This document shows positions 24,111 to 33,036 of a stretch of DNA of 38,164 nucleotides, in pieces. Both the position numbers and the translations under genes were made by a program. Location of the stretch: contig JBJKSB010000025.1 of assembly GCA_046704385.1 (NCBI GenBank), forward strand, positions 1 through 38,164. Direction: 5' to 3'. The notes under the pieces are model-generated. The model saw only the letters and a list, made by a program, of their open reading frames with translations, had not been told where the DNA came from and did no database searches. Numbering within the stretch: the first letter of the stretch is position 1; every line of letters begins with the position of its first letter. This DNA is from GH45 sp046704385. GTDB lineage: Bacteria; Bacteroidota; Bacteroidia; Bacteroidales; SZUA-534.

Positions 24111-24621
24111 AACTACCTCCTGCAAATTTGCTTTTTAATTGTTCTTTAATTCTGTGAATTTTAACTTTCACATTGGGTTCGGTAATACCAATAACATCAG
24201 CTATTTCTTTCATCGACAATCCTTCGAGCATTAAGGTTATCAATGCCTTATCAATTACCGAAAGTTGGTTTAATTCATTTTGCAGATGTTCAAGCTGTTG
24301 TTCCTTTTTAAGTTTTTCATCAATAAAGTCATCGTTTAGTAAATTGTGCAAATTCTGCGTATCTGCATCTACCATAATTTTTAAATGTTTAAAGGCTTTG
24401 CCGGTATAGCTTAGCGACGTATTAACAGCAATCCGGTATATCCAGGTACTGATGGCGGCTTCACCCCGAAATCCTTCGAGACTTTTCCATATATTAATCA
24501 GAATTTCCTGGTACATGTCCTTTTGATCCTCAGGATTCGGATTGTAGTATTTACAAATACTTAGAATTTTGTCTTTATTATCGTCAACCAGCTTCTTAAA
24601 CTGTTCTTCTTTTGAAACCAT
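24100..24621 (-). CDS. ECF-family RNA polymerase sigma factor
   Basis: A 173-residue sigma-70 family protein with only regions 2 and 4, as in extracytoplasmic-function sigma factors. Region 2 spans about residues 20-75 (DMYQEILINIWKSLEGF, then STWIYRIAVN), recognising the -10 element and melting DNA. Region 4 spans about 115-165 and carries a helix-turn-helix (LSMKEIADVIGITEPNVKVKIHR). The gene is divergent from recQ across a 220-base gap and is followed by a coupled membrane protein, the classic sigma plus partner arrangement. Confidence 0.93.
   Translation of the reverse strand: MVSKEEQFKKLVDDNKDKILSICKYYNPNPEDQKDMYQEILINIWKSLEGFRGEAAISTWIYRIAVNTSLSYTGKAFKHLKIMVDADTQNLHNLLNDDFIDEKLKKEQQLEHLQNELNQLSVIDKALITLMLEGLSMKEIADVIGITEPNVKVKIHRIKEQLKSKFAGGSYGK
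24115..24121 (-). promoter_or_regulatory. Strong Shine-Dalgarno site for the membrane protein gene
   Basis: On the minus strand aggaggt stands four bases before the ATG at 24110. It is the strongest such site noticed in a window where most starts lack one, and it lies within the 3' end of the sigma-factor coding region. It decides the start of the downstream gene. Confidence 0.7.
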
Positions 24622-24817
24622 TGGTTTTATTTTTTCTATTTAGATTGAAAGGTAAATGATTCGTTACAAATTTTCACGAAATTTATTATTGTTGCCTGAA
24701 ATAAATAAATTCTTCAAACTATTATAAGATTTCTAGAAATCTAAATAAGTTAACCAGGCAATATTTAAAATTTATAGAAACCCGATTTTTTATCCCGGAC
24801 AGTTGGGGTAAACTTTA

Positions 24818-24825
24818 TACATTTG
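24818..24825 (+). promoter_or_regulatory. Possible -7 promoter element of recQ
   Basis: tacatttg matches the Bacteroidota -7 consensus TAnnTTTG and lies 16 bases before the recQ start, giving a very short leader. No TTTG was found at the expected -33 distance, so the call rests on one half of the promoter only. Confidence 0.4.
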
Positions 24826-24841
24826 TAAAAACCACAAACAG

Positions 24842-26743
24842 TTGGATCAATATCAGAAAATATTAACGAAATATTGGGGATATTCCAATTTCAGACCACT
24901 ACAACACGATATTATAAAATCGGTTGGTGAGGGAGCCGATACGTTGGCATTGATGCCTACCGGGGGAGGAAAATCAATTACTTTCCAGGTGCCGGCCATG
25001 GCCAAAGAGGGTTTGTGCGTTGTGGTAACTCCCTTGATAGCTTTGATGAAAGATCAGGTTGAAAACCTGGTGGAGCGTAAAATTAAAGCTGTGGCGATAT
25101 ATTCGGGAATGACAAAGCACGAAATTGATGTTACATTGGAAAATTGCGTGCACGACCCTAATATGAAATTCCTGTACTGTTCGCCCGAAAGGCTGGGTAC
25201 GGAGTTATTCCGAACGCGGGTTAAACAAATGAAGGTGAATTTGATTGCCGTTGATGAATCACACTGTATTTCACAGTGGGGTTACGATTTCAGGCCATCG
25301 TATTTAAAAATTGCCGAATTACGCGATTTATTGCCCGATGTTCCCATATTGGCTGTTACTGCTACTGCAACTCCCGAAGTGGTTGAGGATATTCAGGATA
25401 AACTTAAATTCAGGGCAAGAAATGTTTTCCGAAAAAGTTTTGAACGAAAAAACCTGGTTTATCTGGTCCGCGAGGTTGAGGACAAACAAAAGTACCTGCT
25501 GAAAATAATAGCAGCTATAAAAGGAACCGGGGTGGTTTATGTACGGAACCGGGTACATACCAAAGAGATTGCTCAGTTTCTGAATCAGAATAAAATTTCT
25601 GCCGGTTTTTATCATGCCGGGTTGACAACAGCAGAAAGAAATATAAGGCAGGAAAACTGGAAAAAGGGTAAAACAAGAATCATGGTGGCTACCAATGCTT
25701 TTGGAATGGGGATTGATAAAGCCGATGTGCGCTTTGTGATACACATGGATTTGCCCGATAATCTTGAAGCTTATTTTCAGGAGGCCGGAAGAGGAGGCCG
25801 TGATGAAAAACAGGCTTTTGCCGTTTTATTGTATCACAAATCCGATAAGTTAAAACTGGAACGTAGAATCGAATCGTCTTTTCCGGCCATTGAGGATATC
25901 AGGAGAGTTTACGAGGCGCTCGGTAATTTTTTTCAATTACCTGTTGGAGCGGGCAAAGGCATGTCGTTCGACTTTAACCTGTCCGACTTCGTAAAAGCTT
26001 ACCGGTTCGATATCATGCTTGTTTATAACAGCTTGAGTTTATTGCAGCATAGTGGTTTCTTGGAGTTGAGCGAAGAGGTTGACAATCCTTCGCGAATTAT
26101 GTTTATGGTACAGCGCGACGATTTATACAAATACCAGGTGGTTAATGCAGCTGAGGACAAATTTATTAAACTTTTACTTCGTAGTTATACAGGCCTGTTT
26201 TCAGCCTATCGTTCCATCGATGAAAACGATTTGGCTCGTAAAGCAGGAGTGAAGAGCGACGTTGTTACCGGATTTCTGATTAAGCTGGGACGCGATAAAA
26301 TTATAAACTATATTCCCCGAAAAAAGGTTCCCCAGATTTATTATAGCGAGGAACGACTTGACTTGAAATCAATCATATTTACGGCTGAAAAATATAAATT
26401 AAAAAAAGAACAATATACCAAAAGGATACAGGCAGTAATAGAATATGCCACCCATCATAAATGCCGTAGTCAACAATTGTTAAATTACTTTGGTGATACA
26501 AAGGCCGTGCGTTGCGGTGTTTGCGATGTTTGTACCAAACGCAACGAACTCGATATGAGTAAATATGAATTTGACCTGGTACTGGATGAAATCAAAAAGC
26601 ATTTACACGAATCGCCGGCAAAATTGGAAGAACTGGTAGACAGTATTCAAAAAAAATCGGATAAAACCATTAAGGTAATCCAATGGCTTCTCGACAATGG
26701 GAAAATTATTAAGGACGAAGATTATTTGTTGCATTGGGTTTGA
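24842..26743 (+). CDS. recQ: RecQ-family ATP-dependent DNA helicase
   Basis: A 633-residue 3'-5' DNA helicase for recombinational repair. Walker A is PTGGGKS (39-45) and the DEAH-box variant is DESH (138-141), followed by the RecQ-typical QWGYDFRPSY. Motif VI includes FQEAGRGGRD. The RQC zinc ligands are C541, C558, C561 and C564. The C-terminus ends soon after a short winged-helix-like tail and has no clear HRDC domain. The start is a TTG at 24842; no in-frame ATG exists before the Walker motif, and the N-terminal QYQKILTKYWGYSNFRPLQ is the normal RecQ opening. It is followed by a hairpin of the dispersed repeat family. Confidence 0.93.
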   Translation: MDQYQKILTKYWGYSNFRPLQHDIIKSVGEGADTLALMPTGGGKSITFQVPAMAKEGLCVVVTPLIALMKDQVENLVERKIKAVAIYSGMTKHEIDVTLENCVHDPNMKFLYCSPERLGTELFRTRVKQMKVNLIAVDESHCISQWGYDFRPSYLKIAELRDLLPDVPILAVTATATPEVVEDIQDKLKFRARNVFRKSFERKNLVYLVREVEDKQKYLLKIIAAIKGTGVVYVRNRVHTKEIAQFLNQNKISAGFYHAGLTTAERNIRQENWKKGKTRIMVATNAFGMGIDKADVRFVIHMDLPDNLEAYFQEAGRGGRDEKQAFAVLLYHKSDKLKLERRIESSFPAIEDIRRVYEALGNFFQLPVGAGKGMSFDFNLSDFVKAYRFDIMLVYNSLSLLQHSGFLELSEEVDNPSRIMFMVQRDDLYKYQVVNAAEDKFIKLLLRSYTGLFSAYRSIDENDLARKAGVKSDVVTGFLIKLGRDKIINYIPRKKVPQIYYSEERLDLKSIIFTAEKYKLKKEQYTKRIQAVIEYATHHKCRSQQLLNYFGDTKAVRCGVCDVCTKRNELDMSKYEFDLVLDEIKKHLHESPAKLEELVDSIQKKSDKTIKVIQWLLDNGKIIKDEDYLLHWV

Positions 26744-26766
26744 AACCAGTACAATGTAAGACGCAA

Positions 26767-26799
26767 AATCGGAGTGCGACTTGGAGTCATGCCCCGATT
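26767..26799. terminator. Hairpin after recQ, member of the dispersed palindrome family
   Basis: aatcggagtgcgact (26767-26781) pairs with agtcatgccccgatt (26785-26799) around a 3-base loop. The four mismatches are all transitions, compatible with G-U pairs in RNA on one strand. It starts 23 bases after the recQ stop, so it may terminate recQ. The left arm is identical to bases 11170-11184 of the larger element near 11.2 kb. Confidence 0.6.
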
Positions 26800-26884
26800 G
26801 GATATACTGCATTAACATTTGGGTTAACTCCTAATTCTATCTTTATTGAAGACTTCTAGCGTCATTTTTTACCAACAATTTTAT

Positions 26885-26892
26885 TACTTTTG
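26885..26892 (+). promoter_or_regulatory. Possible -7 promoter element of the DUF5063 gene
   Basis: tacttttg matches TAnnTTTG and lies 17 bases before the ATG at 26910. The bases around the expected -33 position are T-rich but contain no TTTG. Confidence 0.45.
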
Positions 26893-26909
26893 CGATCAAA
26901 TTTTATACA

Positions 26910-27515
26910 ATGGAGCGCGATTTTGAGGAACTCGTTTATTCAGAAAATGTGATCGGTTTTACCCGACTGGCAACAGAATATTGTAACTTGTTGGATGGAG
27001 TGGTTCTGCTATCGCAGAAGGAGTTTGTTGATAAAGCGCACAGGCTGCTTCCTTTGATTTATCTTAAGGCAATTATTTTACCCGATACCGAGCCCGAAAT
27101 GCCCGAGATGATTGATAAGGAAGTTACCCAGGAGGAGTGGGATGCCGTGTACCAGACCCTATTGAAAAAATTGGGAAATATAGATGAGTATACCGAGGTT
27201 TTTGACAGTCTGAATGATGAGAAACAAATAAATAGTCTGTCGGAAGGGTTTGCCGATATTTACCAGGATTTAAAAGATTACGTATCGCTTTATAACATGG
27301 GAACTCCCGAAATTATGAACGATGCCATATGGGATTGTAAAAATAATTTTAAAGAGTATTGGGGACAACGCCTGGTGAATATTTTAAGGGTTTTACATCA
27401 TTTGTTATACGGAAATGTGAAGCTGCTTGAGAACGATGCCCTGACTGAGGATGATTTTGATCCGGAAAAATGGGAAAAGTCCGATAATGACGATTATTTG
27501 GAAAGCTATAATTAG
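26910..27515 (+). CDS. DUF5063 protein
   Basis: A 201-residue soluble, acidic, mostly helical protein that resembles DUF5063, a Bacteroidota-enriched family with no assigned function. Recognisable parts are the opening FTRLATEYCNLLDG helix, the LLPLIYLKAIILP stretch and the later YWGQRLVNILRVLHHLLYG helix. The C-terminus is a highly acidic tail. In related genomes this gene commonly precedes a 3'-5' exonuclease, as here (18 bases later), so a nucleic-acid-related partnership can be inferred. Confidence 0.8.
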   Translation: MERDFEELVYSENVIGFTRLATEYCNLLDGVVLLSQKEFVDKAHRLLPLIYLKAIILPDTEPEMPEMIDKEVTQEEWDAVYQTLLKKLGNIDEYTEVFDSLNDEKQINSLSEGFADIYQDLKDYVSLYNMGTPEIMNDAIWDCKNNFKEYWGQRLVNILRVLHHLLYGNVKLLENDALTEDDFDPEKWEKSDNDDYLESYN

Positions 27516-27532
27516 ATATAAAAGTTTTTTTT

Positions 27533-28114
27533 GTGAATAAATACATTTCAAAAGAAGAATTAAATGAATTGCCGGTAGAATCGTTTGGTGGTGAAATTAT
27601 TGTAGTTGATTATCAGCGCGATTTACATAAAATTCTGCCCTATCTGAAAAAGCAAAAGGTGTTGGGGTTTGACACCGAAACCCGCCCTACGTTTAAAAAA
27701 GGAGAAAGAAATGAAGTAGCCCTGCTTCAGCTATCCACTGAAAAATCAGCTTTTTTATTCCGGTTAAATAAAATGGGTTTTCCTGAGGATTTGGTTAAAA
27801 TTCTTGCTGACCCTGAAATTATTAAAGTGGGCGTGGCTATTAATGATGATATTAAAGATTTAAAAAGGCGGGCAAAATTTAAGCCCGGCGGGTTTGTTGA
27901 AATACAGGAGAAGGTTAAGGATTTTGAAATCGAAAATTTTGGATTAAAAAAACTATCAGGTTTATTGTTGGGTTTTAGGATATCAAAAGCACAACAAACT
28001 TCCAATTGGGAAGCCGATGTTTTAACCGAGGCGCAAATCCGATACGCCGCAACGGATGCCTGGGTATCACTCGAAATTTATTACCGCTTACTTGAACTTG
28101 AAAAGGCTTCTTAA
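27533..28114 (+). CDS. DnaQ-like 3'-5' exonuclease (DEDDy type)
   Basis: A 193-residue exonuclease domain protein. The Exo I motif is FDTETRP (D47, E49). The Exo II region includes VAINDDIKDLK, and the Exo III motif is YAATDAWVSLEIY, with Tyr and Asp spaced as in DEDDy enzymes such as the RNase D / WRN exonuclease group. There is no HRDC domain, so it is a stand-alone exonuclease rather than full-length RNase D. The GTG start at 27533 directly follows the DUF5063 gene. Confidence 0.88.
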   Translation: MNKYISKEELNELPVESFGGEIIVVDYQRDLHKILPYLKKQKVLGFDTETRPTFKKGERNEVALLQLSTEKSAFLFRLNKMGFPEDLVKILADPEIIKVGVAINDDIKDLKRRAKFKPGGFVEIQEKVKDFEIENFGLKKLSGLLLGFRISKAQQTSNWEADVLTEAQIRYAATDAWVSLEIYYRLLELEKAS

Positions 28115-28163
28115 CGGTCTTTTATAAATATCTGTTGGAATCCAATACAATTTGACAAGCATC

Positions 28164-28718
28164 ATGAAAAATTCAGCAGCGCTTTTAATCATCGATATGC
28201 AAAAAGGCTCATTTACGCCTGCAACTCCAAGATTTGATACTCCGGGAGTAGTATATCGGATTAATGAATTATCAGGGTTATTCCGTGAGAAAAACCTTCC
28301 GGTGATCATTATCCAGCACGATGGGTCAAAAGAAAATGAATATTTGCCCGGAACATCGGAATGGGAGTTGCTTGATGAGATAATAGTAAAACCTGCAGAT
28401 ATTTTAGTGAGTAAAACGGCCAATGACTGCTTTTATAAATCGGACCTTTCAAAAGTTCTTGATAATCTAAAAGTAAAACACCTGTATATTACCGGATGTG
28501 CCACCGATTTTTGTGTGGAAGCCACCATTCAGTCCGCCCTGGTGAAAGATTACGATATAACGGTAGTTAAAGATGGTCACACCACTGCAAGTCGTTCGCA
28601 TATTGAGGCCGAAATGGTGATTGAGCATTTCAATTGGGTTTGGCAAAACCTGGTACCAACGCAGGGGAAAATTGAGGTAGTGGAATTTAAAAAAATTGTG
28701 CAGGATGGAATTTATTAA
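28164..28718 (+). CDS. Isochorismatase-family cysteine hydrolase
   Basis: A 184-residue hydrolase with the catalytic triad of the isochorismatase/nicotinamidase superfamily: D11 (ALLIIDMQ), K84 (VSKTANDCF) and C117 in GCATDFCVEAT. The cis-peptide segment before the Cys is typical. The reaction could be hydrolysis of an amide such as nicotinamide or ureidoacrylate; the sequence does not settle the substrate. The ATG at 28164 was chosen over a TTG four codons earlier because it begins the conserved strand. Its end overlaps the start of the rRNA methyltransferase gene by 14 bases. Confidence 0.88.
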   Translation: MKNSAALLIIDMQKGSFTPATPRFDTPGVVYRINELSGLFREKNLPVIIIQHDGSKENEYLPGTSEWELLDEIIVKPADILVSKTANDCFYKSDLSKVLDNLKVKHLYITGCATDFCVEATIQSALVKDYDITVVKDGHTTASRSHIEAEMVIEHFNWVWQNLVPTQGKIEVVEFKKIVQDGIY

Positions 28719-29892
28719 AATTGTTTTAAAATCGGGTAAAGATGCCTCGTTGCGTCGTTTCCACCCTTGGGTGTTTTCGGGTGCTATAAAAAAAATATAT
28801 GGCGGCGAGCCGGCCGAGGGTGATGTGGTGGCTGTGTATGACAATAAAGATGAATTCCTGGGTTTAGGTCACTACCAGATCGGGTCTATAGCCGTTCGGG
28901 TATTTGCTTTTGAACAGGTAGTTCCCGACAGAGCTTTTTGGAAAAGCAAGTTCGAAAAAGCTGTTGCATACCGTAAACAAACCGGCATTATTGGTTTGGG
29001 CGGAACCAACGTTTATCGTTTAATTCATGCCGAAGGTGACGGTATGCCAGGATTAATCATGGATTTTTACAACGGCATTGTGGTAATGCAATCGCATTCC
29101 ATCGGTATGTATTTGTTGCGTAATCAGTTTACAGAAATACTCCGTGAGTTGCTGGGCAATGATTTGAAAGCTATATACGATAAAAGCGCGGCTACACTTC
29201 CTCACAAAGCCGATATTGACCCAAAGGATGGCTTTTTATTTGGAGAGGATACCAGCGGGGTAGTTGAGGAATATGGTCATAAGTTTAATATCGATTGGGT
29301 AAAAGGTCAGAAAACCGGTTTTTTTATCGATCAACGCGAAAACCGAAAGTTGTTGGCTAAGTATTCAAAGGGGAAAAAGGTATGTAATGTTTTTGGCTAT
29401 ACCGGTGGCTTTTCCATATACTCCCTTGAGGCAGGTGCTACCCTGGTTCATACAGTGGATGCCTCAAGACTGGCTATCGACCTGACCAATGAAAATGTGA
29501 AACTTAATTTTGGTGAAAACGCAAACCACAAAGGTTTTGCCATGGATGCCTTTGATTTTTTTGATTCAGAAACCGAAGATTACGATATTATAATACTTGA
29601 TCCGCCGGCATTTGCCAAACACCAAAATGTATTGCACAATGCGCTTCAGGGTTACAAGCGTCTAAATCAAAGGGCCTTGGAGCAGATAAAACCAGGTGGA
29701 ATTATTTTCACTTTCTCCTGTTCGCAAGCTGTATCCAAAGAGAATTTCCGGAAATCGGTTTTTGCGGCTGCTGCAAATGCCCGGCGAAATGTCCGCATTC
29801 TGCACCAGCTAGCCCAGCCTATCGATCACCCGATAAGTATTTACCACCCTGAAAGTGAGTATTTAAAGGGGTTGGTCTTGTATGTAGAATAA
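28705..29892 (+). CDS. rlmI: RlmI-like 23S rRNA cytosine-C5 methyltransferase
   Basis: A class I SAM-dependent methyltransferase of 395 residues with an N-terminal PUA RNA-binding domain (about 1-80, RRFHPWVFSGAI then GDVVAVYD). The SAM-binding domain follows a KGQKTGFFIDQREN segment and has NVFGYTGGFSI as motif I and VDAS as the acidic motif II. The catalytic region has LDPPAFAK as motif IV and FSCSQAV, whose Cys is the likely nucleophile. This layout is that of RlmI, which makes m5C in 23S rRNA (position 1962 in E. coli). The ATG at 28705 gives the PUA start; a GTG three codons upstream is less likely. Confidence 0.87.
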   Translation: MEFIKIVLKSGKDASLRRFHPWVFSGAIKKIYGGEPAEGDVVAVYDNKDEFLGLGHYQIGSIAVRVFAFEQVVPDRAFWKSKFEKAVAYRKQTGIIGLGGTNVYRLIHAEGDGMPGLIMDFYNGIVVMQSHSIGMYLLRNQFTEILRELLGNDLKAIYDKSAATLPHKADIDPKDGFLFGEDTSGVVEEYGHKFNIDWVKGQKTGFFIDQRENRKLLAKYSKGKKVCNVFGYTGGFSIYSLEAGATLVHTVDASRLAIDLTNENVKLNFGENANHKGFAMDAFDFFDSETEDYDIIILDPPAFAKHQNVLHNALQGYKRLNQRALEQIKPGGIIFTFSCSQAVSKENFRKSVFAAAANARRNVRILHQLAQPIDHPISIYHPESEYLKGLVLYVE

Positions 29893-29928
29893 GGAACTAG
29901 ATGTACCTTCATAAAGTTCCGTTTCAAT

Positions 29929-29978
29929 ACTCATCGGAGGACTAATTTGTATGCCAGCAGCTTAGTCCTCCGATGAGT
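29929..29978. terminator. Perfect 17-bp inverted repeat after rlmI
   Basis: Bases 29929-29945 and 29962-29978 are exact reverse complements (core tcatcggaggac / gtcctccgatga) with a 16-base loop. It starts 37 bases after the rlmI stop. It has no long T-run but is stable enough to act as a terminator or mRNA 3' end. Confidence 0.6.
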
Positions 29979-30035
29979 TTATATTCCTTGAAGAATTTGC
30001 TACTAAGAGAGTTTTCTCAAGGCCTAATTATTCTG

Positions 30036-30117
30036 AAACCATGAAAAACGCTAAAAAATGCGAAATCGAAATTTAAGTCAAATGTATTTTCGTGTTATTT
30101 CGCGCCTTTCGTGGTTT
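30036..30117. repeat. Imperfect palindrome, arms of about 32 bases
   Basis: The left arm beginning aaaccatgaaaaacgc (from 30036) is an imperfect reverse complement of the right arm ending gcgcctttcgtggttt (to about 30117), mostly differing by transitions. A T-rich run follows. It looks like a degenerate palindromic repeat and could help end the rlmI transcript. Confidence 0.45.
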
Positions 30118-30133
30118 ATTTTTTATCATTACC

Positions 30134-30252
30134 AACCGATTAATCAGTTTTAATGGAGATTTCTCTCTTCGTTCGAAATAATTATTTATCAACTATTTGT
30201 GATAATATATCTTTGGTAGCGAAGCGAAGAATCTTAATGTTTTAGTCGGTTA
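30134..30252. repeat. Imperfect MITE-like palindrome of about 119 bp
   Basis: The ends aaccgatta (30134) and tagtcggtt (about 30252) are near reverse complements, and an internal pair ctcttcgttcg / cgaagcgaaga continues the symmetry with bulges. No open frame is inside. It abuts the stop of the minus-strand membrane gene. Confidence 0.4.
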
Positions 30253-30263
30253 GTAGTGATTTC

Positions 30264-30650
30264 TTACATAGTTCCTATAATCAACAAAATAGCAATAACA
30301 GCCCAAAATATCCATTGCTTAAGTTTACCTGCACCGCCTTTAATGCCCGAAGTAAATGCTACAACAAGCTGAACAATGGCAAAAAACAGATAAACCAGCG
30401 CTATAAAGCGTATCATGTGATGCACATAATCGTAAAGCGGACACGAATGGTGGCTGCCGGCAAACAAGATGAAAGTGGCCAATATTAAAAAAGCACTTAC
30501 ATAATGATAACTGCTTCGGATAACCTGCTTTACAAGGTCATCAACGTTTGAATCAAGTATTGGTTTTAAGTACTTTTTAGCCCCTCCTGACATATAACCA
30601 TATGTGGTGCCCAGGGCCATAATTGCGGCAATAAAAATAAAATAATTCAT
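30264..30650 (-). CDS. Small four-helix membrane protein, function unknown
   Basis: A 128-residue inner-membrane protein that I do not recognise. It has about four hydrophobic segments (roughly residues 2-20, 50-66, 82-100 and 110-127) separated by short loops. A His-rich stretch (SHHSC, then YVHHMIRF) sits between helices two and three and could bind a metal, which is only a guess. It is divergent from the CPA2 antiporter gene, and the two share a 198-base upstream region. Confidence 0.65.
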   Translation of the reverse strand: MNYFIFIAAIMALGTTYGYMSGGAKKYLKPILDSNVDDLVKQVIRSSYHYVSAFLILATFILFAGSHHSCPLYDYVHHMIRFIALVYLFFAIVQLVVAFTSGIKGGAGKLKQWIFWAVIAILLIIGTM

Positions 30651-30848
30651 ACTAATAAGTTTAGATTTTTGTAAATCTAAAATACTAATTTTTAATCAGC
30701 TGGTTAATCTTTTGCAGAATTTCTGCCTTTTTGTTTCTGGAAATAGGTGTGTTTTTCACGTTTTTTAACTTGATAAACCCCTCATTGCCCTCATTACTTT
30801 TTTGCTTATTTAATAAGTTACCCGTATATTAGAAGAAAGTTGACCCGT

Positions 30849-32819
30849 ATGATACAGTTTCAGAATTTTCTTTTTTTTCTGATGGCCTTTCTCTGGATAG
30901 TAGTTGGTAGTTTCCAGGTGGCTAAATATTTTCAGAAAATTAAGCTTCCGTTAATAACCGGTTTTCTGATTTCAGGGGTCATTGTAGGGCCCTTTTTTCT
31001 TAAGCTGGTTTCACACGAGGCACTGCCAAGTTTAAAGGTGGTGAATGAATTCTCGCTGGCTTATATTGCCTTTGCTGCCGGGGTAGAGCTTTACATGAAA
31101 GAAATTCGCAGTAGTTTTAAAAGTATTCTCTGGAATACTTTTGGGCAACTGGTAATAACCTTTATTTTTTCGGCAACCACAGTTTATTTACTGGCAGGCT
31201 ATATACCATTTTTAAGTGAATTAAATCAACATATAAAGCTGGCTGTAGCTATTTTGGTTGGTTCTATTTTTGTTGCCCGATCGCCTTCATCAGCCATAGC
31301 TATAATTAATGAAATGCGGGCCAAAGGCCCATTCACCAAAACCGCCATTAGCGTTACAGTTATTAAGGATGTGTTGGTAATTTTATTGTTTGCTATCTGT
31401 TTGTCGGTGGCCAATACCCTGGTAAAAGATACCGATTTTAGCTTATTGTTTGCAGTTGAACTGGTGGCTGAACTTACCATTACTTTTCTGGTAGGAGTAT
31501 TACTTGCCAGGTTTATGATTTTCGTTTTTAAGTTTAAACTGCCTGTCTACGTTAAGATATTTGTATTATTACTTTCAGGATACCTGGTTTATCCTTTTTC
31601 TCATTACTTTCATCTTGTAAGTATCCGTTTCTTACCTTTCGAGATTTTAGTAGAACCGTTGCTGGTTTGTATTACTGCAAGTTTTATTATAATAAACTAT
31701 TCACCGGTTCGGATTGAATTTCAGGAAGTAGTAGAAAAAGTTGGGCCGGCTATTTATGCTGCATTTTTCACACTGGCCGGGGCTATGATGTCACTCGATA
31801 TTCTGGCTCATACCTGGCGTATTGCTTTACTGTTTTTTATGATCAGGTTGGTCGGCATTTATTTTGGTGCTTTACTGGGTAATATTTTGGCTGGCGACCC
31901 GAAATTATTTCGAAAATTTGGTTGGATGCCCTATGTAACGCAGGCCGGTGTGGGATTAGCACTGGTTATGGTGGTTTCGGGCAGTTTTCCCGATTGGGGA
32001 CCGGAACTGGCAACCATAATCATTGCGGTAATTGTATTAAATCAGTTAGTTGGGCCGCCATTTTTTAAATGGGCTATAAAGCAGGTGGGTGAAAGTCATA
32101 TGCAATCAAAAGACCAGTATATGCATTCGCACCGTGCATTTATTTTTGGATACGAGAATCAGTCGGTGGCACTTTCCAATGAACTCATTAAACAAAACTG
32201 GAAAATAACTATTGCCACCAGGAAAAACGCAAGCGATATTGAAGAGATTCCCGGGGCCACTATCAAACATTATAACGATTTGTCGGATGAAACCCTGAGA
32301 GGAATGTTGCACCCTAATTGTGAAACTTTTGTACTGCTAAGGTCCGATCCGGCTAACTACCAGATTTGTGAATGGATTTATGAAAATATCGGTAAAAAGG
32401 TTGTGATTATCAGGTTGCACGAACGAAAAAACCTGAAACGCTTTTACGATCTGGGTGCTTTGGTAATCGATCCGTCAACAGCCTTTGTAAACCTGTTACA
32501 GCATTTTGTAAGGTCACCGTTGGCTACTTCCTTATTAATGGGCATGGAACCCGACAAAGATACGCTCGACGTGGTGGTGGAAGACCCGGCCTTATTTGGA
32601 ATGGCCCTCCGGAATTTACGTCTCCCGGCCGATGTATTGGTATTGTCGGTAGAGCGAAAAGGACAAATGATAATATCACATGGTTATACCCGGCTTCGTC
32701 ATGGAGATATTGTAACTGTGGTGGGTTCCCCTGAAAGCCTTAATAAAGTAAGCTTGCAGTTTGAATATTTTGATAAAGCAGAGGAACCTTTATCGGATAG
32801 AGATGAAATAGAGGATTGA
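30849..32819 (+). CDS. CPA2 monovalent cation/proton antiporter with RCK domains
   Basis: A protein of about 656 residues. The first ~400 are a Na+/H+-exchanger-type membrane domain with roughly 12 helices (including ITGFLISGVIVGPFFL, ARSPSSAIAI and VIKDVLVILLFA). They are followed by a TrkA-N / RCK-like nucleotide-binding fold (about 420-540, HRAFIFGYENQSVALSNELIKQ) and a TrkA-C domain near the end. It resembles Kef-type or CPA2 antiporters that exchange K+ or Na+ for protons under ligand control. The TrkA-N glycine motif is atypical (FGYENQ rather than G-x-G-x2-G), so nucleotide binding is uncertain. The ATG at 30849 is preferred to a TTG three codons earlier. Confidence 0.88.
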   Translation: MIQFQNFLFFLMAFLWIVVGSFQVAKYFQKIKLPLITGFLISGVIVGPFFLKLVSHEALPSLKVVNEFSLAYIAFAAGVELYMKEIRSSFKSILWNTFGQLVITFIFSATTVYLLAGYIPFLSELNQHIKLAVAILVGSIFVARSPSSAIAIINEMRAKGPFTKTAISVTVIKDVLVILLFAICLSVANTLVKDTDFSLLFAVELVAELTITFLVGVLLARFMIFVFKFKLPVYVKIFVLLLSGYLVYPFSHYFHLVSIRFLPFEILVEPLLVCITASFIIINYSPVRIEFQEVVEKVGPAIYAAFFTLAGAMMSLDILAHTWRIALLFFMIRLVGIYFGALLGNILAGDPKLFRKFGWMPYVTQAGVGLALVMVVSGSFPDWGPELATIIIAVIVLNQLVGPPFFKWAIKQVGESHMQSKDQYMHSHRAFIFGYENQSVALSNELIKQNWKITIATRKNASDIEEIPGATIKHYNDLSDETLRGMLHPNCETFVLLRSDPANYQICEWIYENIGKKVVIIRLHERKNLKRFYDLGALVIDPSTAFVNLLQHFVRSPLATSLLMGMEPDKDTLDVVVEDPALFGMALRNLRLPADVLVLSVERKGQMIISHGYTRLRHGDIVTVVGSPESLNKVSLQFEYFDKAEEPLSDRDEIED

Positions 32820-33036
32820 TGGATATGGAATCACGAAAGGGATTCAATCTGTTCATATACCGTAAATTTATAATTTAACATTATTTTGAAATACTTTTAA
32901 TTTTTATTCGATACAAGTTAAATGAGGTAAATTCGCAATTCGCGAATATTTAAGTTATTAGGAAATATAATTGCATACATCTGCAGGTTATTGTTTTTCT
33001 AATGAGAATTATTGCTTACATATTGGGTTGTCCATC

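Larger units (their letters stand above)
29893..30263. other. Intergenic region with three stacked palindromes
   Basis: The 371 bases between rlmI and the minus-strand membrane gene hold no gene. They contain a perfect 17-bp inverted repeat at 29929-29978 and two longer imperfect palindromes at about 30036-30117 and 30134-30252 (separate entries). The two flanking genes converge here, so at least one structure probably serves as terminator. Confidence 0.5.
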
